Below are positions 40,405 to 49,647 of a stretch of 64,000 nt of DNA, in pieces. The position numbers and the translations under genes were made by a program. The notes below the pieces were generated by a model that made no database searches, was not told the DNA's origin, and was given only the letters and a program-made list of their open reading frames with translations. Every line of letters starts with the position of its first letter. The stretch's first letter is position 1. The DNA lies in the NCBI GenBank assembly GCA_963974105.1, contig CAXBBG010000001.1, forward strand, positions 682,001 to 746,000. The letters are read 5' to 3'. This DNA comes from UBA2136 sp963974105. GTDB lineage: Bacteria > Pseudomonadota > Alphaproteobacteria > UBA2136.

Positions 40405-42117
40405 TCATGAACTGTCCTTGTCTTCATACATATTCCCATCTGCGATTTTTAAAAGGTTTTTAGCTGTGGTGGCATCTGTTGGGTAGGTTGCTGTGCCAAT
40501 GCTTACACCAATAGATATATCTGTGTCTACTGCACTTATTTTAAATGGTTTATCTATGGCTGTATTGATTTTATCTATGTATAGGTTAGCCTTTTCTTCG
40601 TCACACTTTATCAGCACAACAAATTCATCGCCGCCAATACGGGCAATAGTTGCTGTGTTAGGCAGCGTAGCTGTTAAGCGGTTTGCCACTTCTTTTAATA
40701 TTTCATCACCTGCTTCATGACCGTAAGTATCATTCACAGGTTTGAACTTATCTAAATCAAGGAGAAATGTTGTGAATTTTGTTGCTTGTTTACTTAATGA
40801 TTTTATTTCTGCCATAAGTGAAGGCCTGTTATTTAAACCTGTTAAAGCATCACAGCTTGAAATATTACGTCTAAAACTTCTTGCCATTTCCTGTGAAGCA
40901 TCCGCTGTTAGCGCTAAAGACCCTTTTGCTTCATAAAGTACAGTAATGGCATTTTTTGATATGCCAAGTAATTCTGATGCTTTTTCTTTGTCATCTTCAG
41001 TATATTCTAACGTAGTTTGGATAATTTCATAATCATCCATAGCATTAGATACTTGCTGAATATTTGATTCTCCTCGCTTTACGGTGAGTGATTTTTTAAT
41101 AGTTTTTTTGAATGATTTAAAGTTTGTGATTTTTACGTTTTTTGTCAGCCTTAAATAAGCAGAATACCAAGCACCAGCTGCCATAATGAAAGTTAAGGCG
41201 AATAAGTAGATGCCTCTACTGCCATCGAATGTCATTTGGTTTGATTTGAATAATGGGTGGAAGGAAAGAAGCCACTCACAAGCAAGTGTTGTCAGGGGAA
41301 TAATAGCAAGTACAGTTAGGACGTTTTCGGTCTTTATTTTATAGGTAGATGACCATTGGAAATAACGTGTAAACGGCGACAGGCATAGCCCAAAAATAAA
41401 GCCAGCCCAAATTGTTGGTGCATGTGTAAATTTTGATATTTCGGGTATGAATGAAAGTTGCTGCTTTAGTTCGGGTGTTAGCATATTCATTTTTATAAAA
41501 CTTAAGCCAAGTGCAAGAATAAAGAATATCATGCTTGTAATAAAAGTTACAAAGCCAACGACACGTGCTCTGTCGCGTAAGTTCCCGGTTTGTTGGGCAT
41601 TGACGGATTGCTTGTGTGTTTCTGAAAGCATAAAAACAACAGCCTGTAAAATGGCTGACAAAACACCTAAAATTAACACAGGCTTTAATGTTTCAATAGG
41701 CTGAAGGAATAAAACTCCTGTAAGTCCAACACACAAAGCAGCCACATTGAATAGGTCTGTTTTAACAGGTTTTCTGCTTAATAAAAGAAAGGCTAAAATA
41801 ATAGAAACAGGTACAGCTATTCGGCTTAATACACTTAATTCTGTACCAGAAATATATTTAACGAGATAAATATCGACGGTGAATGTGCCCACTAAAATGA
41901 AACCATAAAACCAAGTGGCAGGTGTTTTTAGAGTATCACTGACAAAGCGACCTGGGCCTGCAAAAATAGACAGTGTGAGCGCCGTCGCAATAAGATATGT
42001 GCAAGCAAATACGATAGGTTCAATATCAAACAATAAAGAGTTTACGCGAATGTAAACATTAAATAATGTTGTGATAACAACAATACCAAAGGCTTGAAGG
42101 ACGCCAGTTAAGTACAT
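40405..42117 (-). CDS. diguanylate cyclase with EamA-like ten-helix membrane domain (copy B)
   Basis: A 570-residue full-length paralog of the protein at 30544. The shared order is MYLTG-x-LQAF start, SIFAGPG, TWFYG, ETHKQS, RARVVGFVTFITSM, an HTH-sized segment (KEKASELLGISKNAITVL) and a GGDEF domain with intact GGDEF at 495-499. The two copies diverge most in the loop and linker regions, while the cyclase end is nearly the same, so both are probably active with different inputs. It follows the small gene at 42130 by 12 bases. Confidence 0.82.
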   Translation of the reverse strand: MYLTGVLQAFGIVVITTLFNVYIRVNSLLFDIEPIVFACTYLIATALTLSIFAGPGRFVSDTLKTPATWFYGFILVGTFTVDIYLVKYISGTELSVLSRIAVPVSIILAFLLLSRKPVKTDLFNVAALCVGLTGVLFLQPIETLKPVLILGVLSAILQAVVFMLSETHKQSVNAQQTGNLRDRARVVGFVTFITSMIFFILALGLSFIKMNMLTPELKQQLSFIPEISKFTHAPTIWAGFIFGLCLSPFTRYFQWSSTYKIKTENVLTVLAIIPLTTLACEWLLSFHPLFKSNQMTFDGSRGIYLFALTFIMAAGAWYSAYLRLTKNVKITNFKSFKKTIKKSLTVKRGESNIQQVSNAMDDYEIIQTTLEYTEDDKEKASELLGISKNAITVLYEAKGSLALTADASQEMARSFRRNISSCDALTGLNNRPSLMAEIKSLSKQATKFTTFLLDLDKFKPVNDTYGHEAGDEILKEVANRLTATLPNTATIARIGGDEFVVLIKCDEEKANLYIDKINTAIDKPFKISAVDTDISIGVSIGTATYPTDATTAKNLLKIADGNMYEDKDSS

Positions 42118-42129
42118 GAATTTATCCCT

Positions 42130-42321
42130 TTATATATTCGATAGAATGATAAGTGTTGTTAAAACTGCGACCATAAAGGCAATAGATATAGCCCAAATGT
42201 AAATGTCACTTTGGCTTGCAGAGGAAATAATAAGCATATCCTCACGGCGTTCGTTTATAGGACGTCGGGTAGGTTTGTTTTTCCTACGCGCAGAGGTAGC
42301 TGTTTGTTTTGTTTTTGTCAT
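42130..42321 (-). CDS. small one-helix partner of the EamA-GGDEF protein (copy B)
   Basis: A 63-residue paralog of the 69-residue protein at 32247. MTKTKQT, SARRKNKPTRRPINERREDMLIISSAS and a single C-terminal helix are conserved. The same CAGGGCAAA ribosome site precedes both starts. Here the gene is 12 bases from the cyclase start rather than overlapping it. Confidence 0.72.
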   Translation of the reverse strand: MTKTKQTATSARRKNKPTRRPINERREDMLIISSASQSDIYIWAISIAFMVAVLTTLIILSNI

Positions 42322-42472
42322 GATTTGCCCTGATTTTTATTCATCTATATAGTGTAGGTGTTTACAGAGCAGAATTCAATTGATGTTATAGATTATTGTT
42401 TGATATTTATAGCTTATTACAGAGGCATGTCGCCTAAATTGCACTTTTATAGAAAAGGTTGTGTTTTACGCA

Positions 42473-42500
42473 TAAAAAAACAGCCTGAAGGCTGTTTTTA
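42473..42500 (-). terminator. terminator of the MacA-MacB-TolC type operon
   Basis: AACAGCC/GGCTGTT hairpin with TGAA loop; on the minus strand it is followed by T7. It lies 27 bases beyond the stop of the outer membrane factor gene. Confidence 0.85.
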
Positions 42501-42526
42501 AAAATTTCCTGCTGGATAAGCGTGCT

Positions 42527-43891
42527 CTAAATTTTCCAGCTTCCCCCCATGGCTTTAAAAAGGTCTACAGATGAGGTTAATTTAGAAAGGCGGGCTTCGG
42601 CATAGTTATCTTCTGCAGATAATAGAGATATTTGTGTGTCTAGCAGCGTTGAGAAATCGATTGAACCCGCATCATAAAGTTCTTTAGATAAAGTGTAAGC
42701 ACGCAATGATTCTTCCATGGCTGTTTGTAAAAACTCTTCTCGTTCTTGTGCAGATTTGACAGCCGCTAACGCATTCTCTACATCTTGAAAGGCTGAGTAA
42801 ACGATTCCTCTATAGTTTTCAATCAATTCTAATTCTTTTGCTGTTGCTTGATCTAATTTACCGTTAAGCTGCCCGCCATTAAAAATAGGTGCGGTAATAT
42901 TAGCTGCCAATGTTAAAACATTAGTGCTTAGTGTAGAAAAACTTGCAGCCGAAAATATGTCATCTACTCCAAGGGATATGGAGGGATATAATGCTGACCG
43001 AGCAACACCAACATTGGCGTTGGCCGCTTTTAAATTAGCTTCGGCAGCTTTAATGTCGGGCCTACGTTTAAGTAAGTCTGACGGTTGAACAACAGGAATG
43101 TTAGGTATGTTAATGGCAGTTAATTCTTTTTTATGCACATTAAAACCCTGTGGAGCTTTGCCTAACAAAATAGCTAAAGCATTTTTAGTGTTAATCCTTA
43201 ATTCGACAATTTTTGAACGGGCAGCTTGGGCGTTTGCTACCAATGTTTTTTGTTGTGCTAATTCTAAATAAGAATCGACACCTTCATCTACACGTACCTG
43301 TATAATATTTAAAACGTCGAGGCGGCTTAATAAATTTTTATCAGCAATTTCAATCCTTTCATTTAAATTTAACAGTGTGAAATAGTTGTAAGCAACATCG
43401 CCCATAATAACCAATTTAAGCGCTTCTTGTGCGTAGACGCTCGAAAGTAAATTGGCTTGGGCAGCGTTTTTCACCTCTTTATTTCCACCAAATAAATCCA
43501 ATTCGTAAGAAGCGCTTAAACCCGCACTTAAACGTTCATTTGTAAAGCTATCACCGTTATTTGAATTTGTTGAGGCTTGAGATATACCTGCATTTATATC
43601 TAATGTTGGCCATAAATTACCACCTGCTAGTTTTACAGCCGCGCGTGACTGTGCAACAACTTGCATACCAGCCGTTATATCGGTGTTTTTTAACAATGCT
43701 TGCTCTATTAATTCATTCAGCGTTGTGTCACCAAAGGTTTCCCACCATGATTGATCAGCGTATGCACCATGCTCTACATTAGAACCTTCCCACGTTTTTG
43801 GTGTTTCAAAAGATGGTTCTATATAATTTGTTGATAAACTACACGCACTAAGCGTTAAAAAAGTTAAGGTGTTTATTAATATTTTTTCCAT
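42527..43891 (-). CDS. NodT-type outer membrane efflux lipoprotein (TolC family)
   Basis: A 454-residue precursor with a lipobox (LTLSAC, Cys at about residue 17). The two repeated OEP domains of the TolC fold follow, recognised by WWETFGDTTLNELIEQALLKNTDI, ASYELDLFGG, and PDIKAAEANLKAANANVGVARSALYPSISL. It forms the exit duct of the tripartite exporter encoded directly upstream (macB-like stop 10 bases before its start). Confidence 0.92.
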   Translation of the reverse strand: MEKILINTLTFLTLSACSLSTNYIEPSFETPKTWEGSNVEHGAYADQSWWETFGDTTLNELIEQALLKNTDITAGMQVVAQSRAAVKLAGGNLWPTLDINAGISQASTNSNNGDSFTNERLSAGLSASYELDLFGGNKEVKNAAQANLLSSVYAQEALKLVIMGDVAYNYFTLLNLNERIEIADKNLLSRLDVLNIIQVRVDEGVDSYLELAQQKTLVANAQAARSKIVELRINTKNALAILLGKAPQGFNVHKKELTAINIPNIPVVQPSDLLKRRPDIKAAEANLKAANANVGVARSALYPSISLGVDDIFSAASFSTLSTNVLTLAANITAPIFNGGQLNGKLDQATAKELELIENYRGIVYSAFQDVENALAAVKSAQEREEFLQTAMEESLRAYTLSKELYDAGSIDFSTLLDTQISLLSAEDNYAEARLSKLTSSVDLFKAMGGSWKI

Positions 43892-43901
43892 AAAAATTTC
43901 C

Positions 43902-45860
43902 TTATTCTGAACTTAATGCAACAACAGGGTCAAGGTGTGCTGCTTTTTTTGCAGGCAAGTAGCCAAATAAAATACCAGTACTAACAGCGCATGTAAAAGC
44001 AAGCACGGCAGGCATAACTGAGAACATAATATCAACGCCGAAAAGAGATAAAATGTAAGATGAACAGAAACCTAAAACAACACCAATAATACCGCCAATT
44101 GTACAAACCACAGAAGCTTCTATATTAAATTGCATCATAATGTCACGCCTGCGGGCACCCGTGGCCATGCGTACACCAATTTCTCGAGTACGTTCCACCA
44201 CACTTACCAGCATAATGTTCATAACACCAATACCGCCAACCAATAATGATATGGCTGCCACTGCACCTAATAAAATTGTTAACGTGTCTTGTGTGGCGGT
44301 TGCCATTTCTAAAAATGATGCCGAATTTCTAACTCTAAAATCTATCGTTTGGTGACGATTTAATAAAAGTTCATTAATGTCATTTTCTGTTTGGGTGATT
44401 TTACTAACATCGTCAACTTTAATAGTAATACCATTTAAGTAATTTGACCCAAACAAGCGCCCCATACTTGTTGTGTAAGGCACCCATACGTTATCATCTT
44501 GGTCGTTACCACCCTGGTCACTACCTTTTGTTTCCATAACACCAATAATTTCAAAAGGAATGTTTCCCAGTAAAATAAACTTACCTATAGGATTTTGCTT
44601 TTCTGAAAAGAAAATATTTGTAACTGTTGTACCTAAAACAGCAACAGAAGCATAGGAATTCACATCTGATTCTGTAAAGAATGTGCCTTGCTTAAGCGCC
44701 CAGTCACGTGCTTGTGGATAACCTTCACCAACACCCTCAATGCTGCTGGAATAGTCAATGTTACCCATGCGCAAAGTTTTAGAACCACTGCGCTGAGGCA
44801 CTACAACGCTAATGTTACTAATTTCATTTTTAATTGCTTTAGCATCGGCAGGCACCATGGTGGCTATATTGGAAGACCTTATGCCAGGCGCACCAGGTCT
44901 AATACTTAAAATATTTGTACCCATAGAACTTATTTGGTCTAGCACATTTTGCTTGCTACCATTACCAACCGCTAGCATTGTAATAACAGCCGCAACGCCA
45001 ATAATAATGCCAAGCAAAGTTAAAGCTGTGCGGAATAGGTTTACACGAAGCGCGCTTATAGCTGTTTTTACGGCTTCACTTACTTCAGCTACAAGGTTTT
45101 CGGATCGGTCAATTTTTGATGATAATTTTTTGTGTGCGTTAGCAATGGCTATGCCTTCTCTGTCAATACCATTATCAGATTCAACTTTTCCGTCAAGAAT
45201 GCGGATCATACGGCGTGCATGTTTTGCTACGTCTTCCTCGTGCGTAATTAATATAACAGTACGCCCTTGTTGGTTTAAGTCCTTCAAAAGTGCCATTACA
45301 TCACCACTGCTTTGACTATCAAGTGCGCCTGTAGGTTCGTCGGCTAAAATAACAGGAGGGTCGTTAACAAGAGCACGGGCAATGGCAACCCTTTGCTGCT
45401 GACCGCCTGAAAGTTCAGAAGGTATATGATGTCCACGTGCGCCTAAACCAAGGTCGTTCAGTAATTTTTTAGCGCGCAATTCGCGTTCAGGTGCTGATAA
45501 ACCTGCATAAATAGCTGGAATTTTAATATTGTCTTCAGCGCTTACTGTATTAAGTAAATTATAGCGCTGGAAGATAAATCCAAATGTATCACGGCGCAAA
45601 GCTGCTAATTCATCGGCATCTAATGATGCGACATTGCGCCCCTGCACTGTATAAATACCGCCTGTAGAACGATCTAAACATCCTAAAATGTTCATTAAAG
45701 TGGATTTACCTGATCCAGATTGCCCCATAATGGCAACAAACTCACCTGGGTAAATTTCTATATTGACTTCATCAAGCGCCTTAACGACAACATCACCTGT
45801 TTTGTAATAACGTGAAACATTATCAATTTTTATAAGTGGGGCATTGTTTTCTTTTGTCAT
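43902..45860 (-). CDS. MacB-type ABC transporter (ATPase-permease fusion)
   Basis: A 652-residue protein. The N-terminal ATPase has Walker A GQSGSGKST, signature LSGGQQQR and Walker B VILADEPTGALD. It is fused to a MacB permease with one helix near residue 280, a large periplasmic domain and three C-terminal helices (VGGIGVMNIMLVSVVERTREIGVRMATGARRRDI). These transporters drive export of macrolides, peptides or virulence factors through TolC from the periplasm. Its ATG overlaps the stop of the macA-like gene (TAATG). Substrate unknown. Confidence 0.92.
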   Translation of the reverse strand: MTKENNAPLIKIDNVSRYYKTGDVVVKALDEVNIEIYPGEFVAIMGQSGSGKSTLMNILGCLDRSTGGIYTVQGRNVASLDADELAALRRDTFGFIFQRYNLLNTVSAEDNIKIPAIYAGLSAPERELRAKKLLNDLGLGARGHHIPSELSGGQQQRVAIARALVNDPPVILADEPTGALDSQSSGDVMALLKDLNQQGRTVILITHEEDVAKHARRMIRILDGKVESDNGIDREGIAIANAHKKLSSKIDRSENLVAEVSEAVKTAISALRVNLFRTALTLLGIIIGVAAVITMLAVGNGSKQNVLDQISSMGTNILSIRPGAPGIRSSNIATMVPADAKAIKNEISNISVVVPQRSGSKTLRMGNIDYSSSIEGVGEGYPQARDWALKQGTFFTESDVNSYASVAVLGTTVTNIFFSEKQNPIGKFILLGNIPFEIIGVMETKGSDQGGNDQDDNVWVPYTTSMGRLFGSNYLNGITIKVDDVSKITQTENDINELLLNRHQTIDFRVRNSASFLEMATATQDTLTILLGAVAAISLLVGGIGVMNIMLVSVVERTREIGVRMATGARRRDIMMQFNIEASVVCTIGGIIGVVLGFCSSYILSLFGVDIMFSVMPAVLAFTCAVSTGILFGYLPAKKAAHLDPVVALSSE

Positions 45861-47047
45861 TAGATACGCCCCGCTGCACGATTACTAGGGCCTTGACGTG
45901 GTTTTTCTGCTGTGTTCTTTTGATTAGTCCTGGAGGGCGCTGTTATAATTTTTTCACCCACTGTTAACCCGCTTGAAATTGCAGCATGTGTACGGTCGGT
46001 AGTGCTTACAATAACCACACGTGATGTTGGAACACCTTCTGCTTCAACTTTTATATAGTAGGCTTTTCCTTCAGCTGTGTCTTTTTCGAACGCACGGTGT
46101 TTTAACACGCTAATAGGAATAACAGGCACATTTTTTGCACTTGATAATACAAAAAACATTTGTGTTGTCATGCCACTCATTAAAACACCATCGGCGTTAT
46201 CAACATCAACCATAACATTGTATAAAACAACATCATTTACAATCATAGGTGTGGGCTCAATTTGACGTATAACGCCATGCCACTTACGCTCTCCTGAGCC
46301 TAAAGTGCTAAAATAAACGTTGATATCTCTTTTTAATTTCATAATGTCGGCTTCGGCAACTTCTGCTACCACGGTCATGGTATTTAAACTAGCAACTTGC
46401 ACAATAGTTGGGGTTGTTTGCGATGCGTTGATGGTTTGCCCTTCTTGCACTTCCTGAGAAACCACTGTGCCGTCCATAGAGCTATAAATCTTTGTAAATT
46501 TTAAATTTGTTTTAGCAAGGTCTAGGGTTGACTGTGCTTCTTCAATTTGCGCTTTAACACCTAAAAGCTGTGCTTTTGCAATATCTAAAGCGTTTTCAGA
46601 GTCTTGGAAAGTTTCCTTGCTTACAGCTTGAGATTTATACAAACGTACATTGCGATCATATTTTTGTTGAGCTTGCTTTAGATAGGCACTTTTTTCTGAT
46701 TTTTGAGCTTGTAAATTCTTAAACTGAGCCTCTTTCGTTAAAACACTGGCTTCATAAATATCAGGTTCTATTTCTGCAATCAAATCACCTTTTTTTATCT
46801 GGTCACCGATTTTAACATGCATTTTTAAAATTTTACCTGAAACTTGCGCCCCTATATCTACATAATTTTTAGGTTCTAAAGTGCCCTGTGAGGTAACAAC
46901 AGACTCCAGATCTCCTATTTCAACAGTGATAATATTATTGGATTGATTTGCAATAGATGTATTATACCCAGTATAAATTTGAGATGCTAATACCAGCAAT
47001 AAAATTGCAAGAGATGTTGTTATGACATTTTTTTTATTCAGCTTCAT
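45860..47047 (-). CDS. MacA-type periplasmic adaptor (HlyD/RND MFP family)
   Basis: A 395-residue membrane fusion protein with an N-terminal anchor helix (VITTSLAILLLVLASQIYTG). The lipoyl/biotinyl-like pair is GTLEPKNYVDIGAQVSGKILKMHVKIGDQIKKGDLIAEIEPDIYEA and DGTVVSQEVQEGQTINAS, flanking a long coiled coil (residues ~105-185). It bridges the MacB-like permease and the outer membrane factor. First gene of the three-gene exporter operon. Confidence 0.92.
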   Translation of the reverse strand: MKLNKKNVITTSLAILLLVLASQIYTGYNTSIANQSNNIITVEIGDLESVVTSQGTLEPKNYVDIGAQVSGKILKMHVKIGDQIKKGDLIAEIEPDIYEASVLTKEAQFKNLQAQKSEKSAYLKQAQQKYDRNVRLYKSQAVSKETFQDSENALDIAKAQLLGVKAQIEEAQSTLDLAKTNLKFTKIYSSMDGTVVSQEVQEGQTINASQTTPTIVQVASLNTMTVVAEVAEADIMKLKRDINVYFSTLGSGERKWHGVIRQIEPTPMIVNDVVLYNVMVDVDNADGVLMSGMTTQMFFVLSSAKNVPVIPISVLKHRAFEKDTAEGKAYYIKVEAEGVPTSRVVIVSTTDRTHAAISSGLTVGEKIITAPSRTNQKNTAEKPRQGPSNRAAGRI

Positions 47048-47280
47048 ACTGGATTCCTTTTTGAGATGTATAATAATGATACGATGGTTAAAGACAAAAT
47101 CCTTCTTTTTTTAACTATAAAAGATTTATTTATTTTTTTACTCAATGTAAAGGAGAGGGATACCGGTAGCGTGAAGGTTGAATTTGTCACTCAAGGACAT
47201 GACATTGTTAAATTGGCAGGGCTTGTTTGGGTGACTTTCTGAAATGAAAACTATAAAAATACGATTTATATTTCAGTCTG

Positions 47281-47622
47281 TTAATTTTTATTTATATGAT
47301 TTGCCCCCCAGTCGCGCATTGAAACCATGATAGGCTCTAATGAACGTCCGTAAGTTGTAAGTGAATATTCTACACGCGGTGGCACTTCAGCATAAACTTT
47401 TCTGATGACAATTTTGTCGTCTTCTAATTCACGTAGCTGCTGCGTTAACATGCGTTGTGTTACAGTTTCAATTTCACGCTTAAGTTCACCAAATCTTAAA
47501 AATTCATTTTGCAATAATTTAAAAATTATTATGGGCTTCCATCGGCCTCCAATAACAGAAAGTGTAGCGCCAACAGCGCATCCATAAGGGCCACCACAAT
47601 TTTTTTTGTCGCTTTTATCCAT
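47281..47622 (-). CDS. HxlR-family transcriptional regulator
   Basis: A 113-residue winged-helix protein with the family pattern: an early Cys in GCAVGATLSVIGGRWKPIIIFKLL, RFGELKREIETVTQRMLTQQLRELEDDKIV and YSLTTYGRSLEPIM. Relatives such as HypR and QorR sense reactive electrophiles or disulfide stress through the conserved cysteine. It is divergent from the cupin/monooxygenase/nitroreductase operon, which it probably controls through repeats in the shared intergenic region. Confidence 0.9.
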   Translation of the reverse strand: MDKSDKKNCGGPYGCAVGATLSVIGGRWKPIIIFKLLQNEFLRFGELKREIETVTQRMLTQQLRELEDDKIVIRKVYAEVPPRVEYSLTTYGRSLEPIMVSMRDWGANHINKN

Positions 47623-47647
47623 TGTAAATCCTTAATAGTTACTTTTT

Positions 47648-47674
47648 TGTGCGTATAGTACAAAAGTGTGCGTA
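47648..47674. promoter_or_regulatory. probable HxlR-family operator
   Basis: Two direct copies of TGTGCGTA (47648-47655 and 47667-47674) together with a dyad AGTAC/GTACT (47657-47661 and 47672-47676) lie between the divergent genes, immediately upstream of the promoter at 47676. Confidence 0.5.
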
Positions 47675-47675
47675 C

Positions 47676-47703
47676 TTGCTAATATATACATCTTAGGTAT
47701 AAT
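47676..47703 (+). promoter_or_regulatory. sigma-70 type promoter for the nitroreductase operon
   Basis: TTGCTA (47676-47681) and TATAAT (47698-47703) are separated by 16 bases. The expected start would be near 47710, about 35 bases upstream of the first codon. It touches the probable HxlR site, consistent with direct control. Confidence 0.55.
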
Positions 47704-47744
47704 TTAAATCATAAAGTTTGTCTAGATATAGAAAGAATATTTTT

Positions 47745-48557
47745 TTGAAAAAACATTTACCATTAATAATAGTTTCGTTGTTGTTTTCAGGTGTTGCTTT
47801 GACAGCTGAATCAAAAACCGTGCCATTTAATGACATAACATGGGGGCATTTAAACCCTTTGCGTGGAAGTGCAAGCCCCGATGCGGCTGATTTGTGGGGC
47901 GACCGTACAAGCGCTAGCCCAACAGGCTTTATTGTGAAGTTTAAAGATGGGTTTTCTAGTCCGCCACATATCCACAATGTAAGTTACCGCGGTATCGTTA
48001 TTAGCGGCAGTGTTCATAATGATGACCCTGCTGCAAAATCTATGTGGTTAACGCCAGGCTCATTCTGGACTCAGCCTGCTGGAGAAGCTCATATTACGGC
48101 TGCAGAAGGCGAAAGTAATATTGCTTATATTGAAATTGATAGTGGGCCTTACTTGGTTCAGCCAGAAAGCGAAGCTTTCGATAATGGCGAACGACCTGTC
48201 AATATTGAAGGTTCAAATTTGGTTTGGCTAGATGCGGCTGATATTAAATGGGTGGGTGAAAACACTCATGTAAAGCGTGCATTTCTTTGGGGCAATACGC
48301 AACAAGGAAGTCTAAACGGCAGTTTAATTAAATTGCCTGCAAACTTTAATGGGAAAATTACCAGTGAAGGTGACACATTTCATGCTGTTGTTGTTGCAGG
48401 GGAAGTGCAATATTCAAAAGCAGGGAGTACGCAGCTATTAGACGCTGGAAGCTATTTTGGTTCAAGTGAAAATAAATCATATAGCCTTAATACAACTGAT
48501 GAATCTACCTTATACATACGAACTAACGGCAAATTTAATATTAATAAACAAATTTAA
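47745..48557 (+). CDS. DUF4437-like secreted cupin protein
   Basis: The TTG at 47745 (AGAAAG upstream) gives MKKHLPLIIVSLLFSGVALTAES, a signal peptide; an alternative TTG lies at 47718. The 270-residue product has two cupin-type halves (FSSPPHIHNVSYRGIVISGSVHND with a metal-ligand His pair; AGEAHITAAEGESNIAYIEID) and the phrase PESEAFDNGERPVNI typical of DUF4437. The family has unknown chemistry. First gene of the operon with the monooxygenase and nitroreductase genes. Confidence 0.75.
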   Translation: MKKHLPLIIVSLLFSGVALTAESKTVPFNDITWGHLNPLRGSASPDAADLWGDRTSASPTGFIVKFKDGFSSPPHIHNVSYRGIVISGSVHNDDPAAKSMWLTPGSFWTQPAGEAHITAAEGESNIAYIEIDSGPYLVQPESEAFDNGERPVNIEGSNLVWLDAADIKWVGENTHVKRAFLWGNTQQGSLNGSLIKLPANFNGKITSEGDTFHAVVVAGEVQYSKAGSTQLLDAGSYFGSSENKSYSLNTTDESTLYIRTNGKFNINKQI

Positions 48558-48567
48558 AAGGAATATG

Positions 48568-48858
48568 ATGGAAAAGCTTACTATTATTGCTAACATTAAG
48601 GCTAAAGAAGGTAAAACAAGCCTTGTGAAAGCAGAACTTGAAAAGTTAATTGATGTGACCCGTGCTGAGAAAGGGTGCATTACTTATGACCTTCACCAAG
48701 ATAACGAAAACCCAGCTCATTTTGTCTTTTATGAAAATTGGGAAAGTCGTGAACTATGGCAGATACATATGAACAACCAACATTTAAAAGATTATATGAA
48801 CGCAACACAAGATGCGGTTGAAGAATTTACATTAAACGAAATGAAACAGATAGGATAG
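48568..48858 (+). CDS. antibiotic biosynthesis monooxygenase (ABM/YgiN-like) protein
   Basis: A 96-residue dimeric ferredoxin-like ABM domain: MEKLTIIANIKAKEGKTSL start, AEKGCITYDLHQDNENPAHFVFYENWESRELWQIHMNNQHLKDY. Members are cofactor-free quinol monooxygenases or haem/dye-degrading proteins; YgiN acts on menadiol. AAAGGA precedes adjacent ATGs at 48565 and 48568, and the second has better spacing. The open frame to 48457 overlaps the previous gene and is not used. Confidence 0.85.
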   Translation: MEKLTIIANIKAKEGKTSLVKAELEKLIDVTRAEKGCITYDLHQDNENPAHFVFYENWESRELWQIHMNNQHLKDYMNATQDAVEEFTLNEMKQIG

Positions 48859-48861
48859 AAA

Positions 48862-49524
48862 ATGGAACACGATATTATACATTATGCTAAAACACGCCAC
48901 ACCGTGAAAGCTTATGACCCCAATAAAAAAATTTCAGATGAAAATATAGAGAAAATAAAAGAACTTTTACGCTTTAGTGCGTCAAGTACAAACGCACAGC
49001 CATGGCACTTCGTCCTTGCTTCAAGTGATGCAGCCAAAGCACGTATAGCAAAGGCTAACGAAAGCATGTTCCCATTTAACAACCCGTCTATTTTAGCTTC
49101 ATCTCATGTTGTTATTTTTTGTAGCCGACTGACAATAGAAGACGATTTTTTGTCAAAAGTATTGGAGCAAGAAGATGCTGATAACCGCTACCCATCTAAA
49201 GAACATAAAGAGCAAATGGATGCTGCTCGTAAATTTTTCATTAACATCCATAAACATGACTATAAAGACGTTCAGCATTGGATGGATAAGCAGGTTTATT
49301 TGAACATTGGTGCATTTTTGTTAGGTATTTCAACTTTAGGAATTGACGCAACCCCTATGGAAGGTATTGACATTAAATCGATCGATGCAGAATTTGGCTT
49401 GCGTGAAAAAGGCTATACAAGCCTTGTTGCTGTCACTTTAGGTTATCACGATGAAGAGAAAGATTTTAACGCAAACTTGCCTAAATCTCGTCTGCCTTAT
49501 TCTGAAATATTAACCGAAATATAG
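48862..49524 (+). CDS. NfsB-type NAD(P)H nitroreductase
   Basis: A 220-residue FMN-dependent reductase with RHTVKAYDPNKKISDENIEKIKELLRFSASSTNAQPWHFVLA, typical of NfsB/dihydropteridine reductase enzymes that reduce nitroaromatics and quinones by two electrons. It starts 3 bases after the ABM gene. With a quinone-type monooxygenase and an HxlR regulator it forms a plausible quinone/electrophile detoxification operon. Confidence 0.88.
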   Translation: MEHDIIHYAKTRHTVKAYDPNKKISDENIEKIKELLRFSASSTNAQPWHFVLASSDAAKARIAKANESMFPFNNPSILASSHVVIFCSRLTIEDDFLSKVLEQEDADNRYPSKEHKEQMDAARKFFINIHKHDYKDVQHWMDKQVYLNIGAFLLGISTLGIDATPMEGIDIKSIDAEFGLREKGYTSLVAVTLGYHDEEKDFNANLPKSRLPYSEILTEI

Positions 49525-49580
49525 CATAGAATTACCTTAAAGACTGAGGAAGGTTTTTTAAGGAGCTTTTTGTAAAACTT

Positions 49581-49625
49581 ATAGTGCGGTGATTTGTTAG
49601 AACAGTCACCGCACTATACATTTTT
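49581..49625 (+). terminator. long inverted-repeat terminator
   Basis: A perfect 12-base inverted repeat ATAGTGCGGTGA/TCACCGCACTAT (49581-49592 and 49606-49617) followed by ACATTTTTAA. It lies between the nitroreductase and the convergent acr3 gene and may serve both. Confidence 0.7.
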
Positions 49626-49647
49626 AATACTATTTCTATTTGGGTTG

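Noticed and set aside
42527..47047. MacA-MacB-TolC type locus as the secretion system for the RTX protein
   Set aside because: The ABC protein is a MacB-type ATPase-permease without the HlyB exporter fold, and the genes are 12 kb away; RTX export needs an HlyB-type transporter.
47144..47242. Short open frame before macA ending ...GHDIVKLAGLVWVTF
   Set aside because: Protein-like and preceded by AAAGGAGAGGG, but there is no start codon at a usable distance and only about 24 codons from the in-frame GTG; could be a relic, not supportable as a gene.
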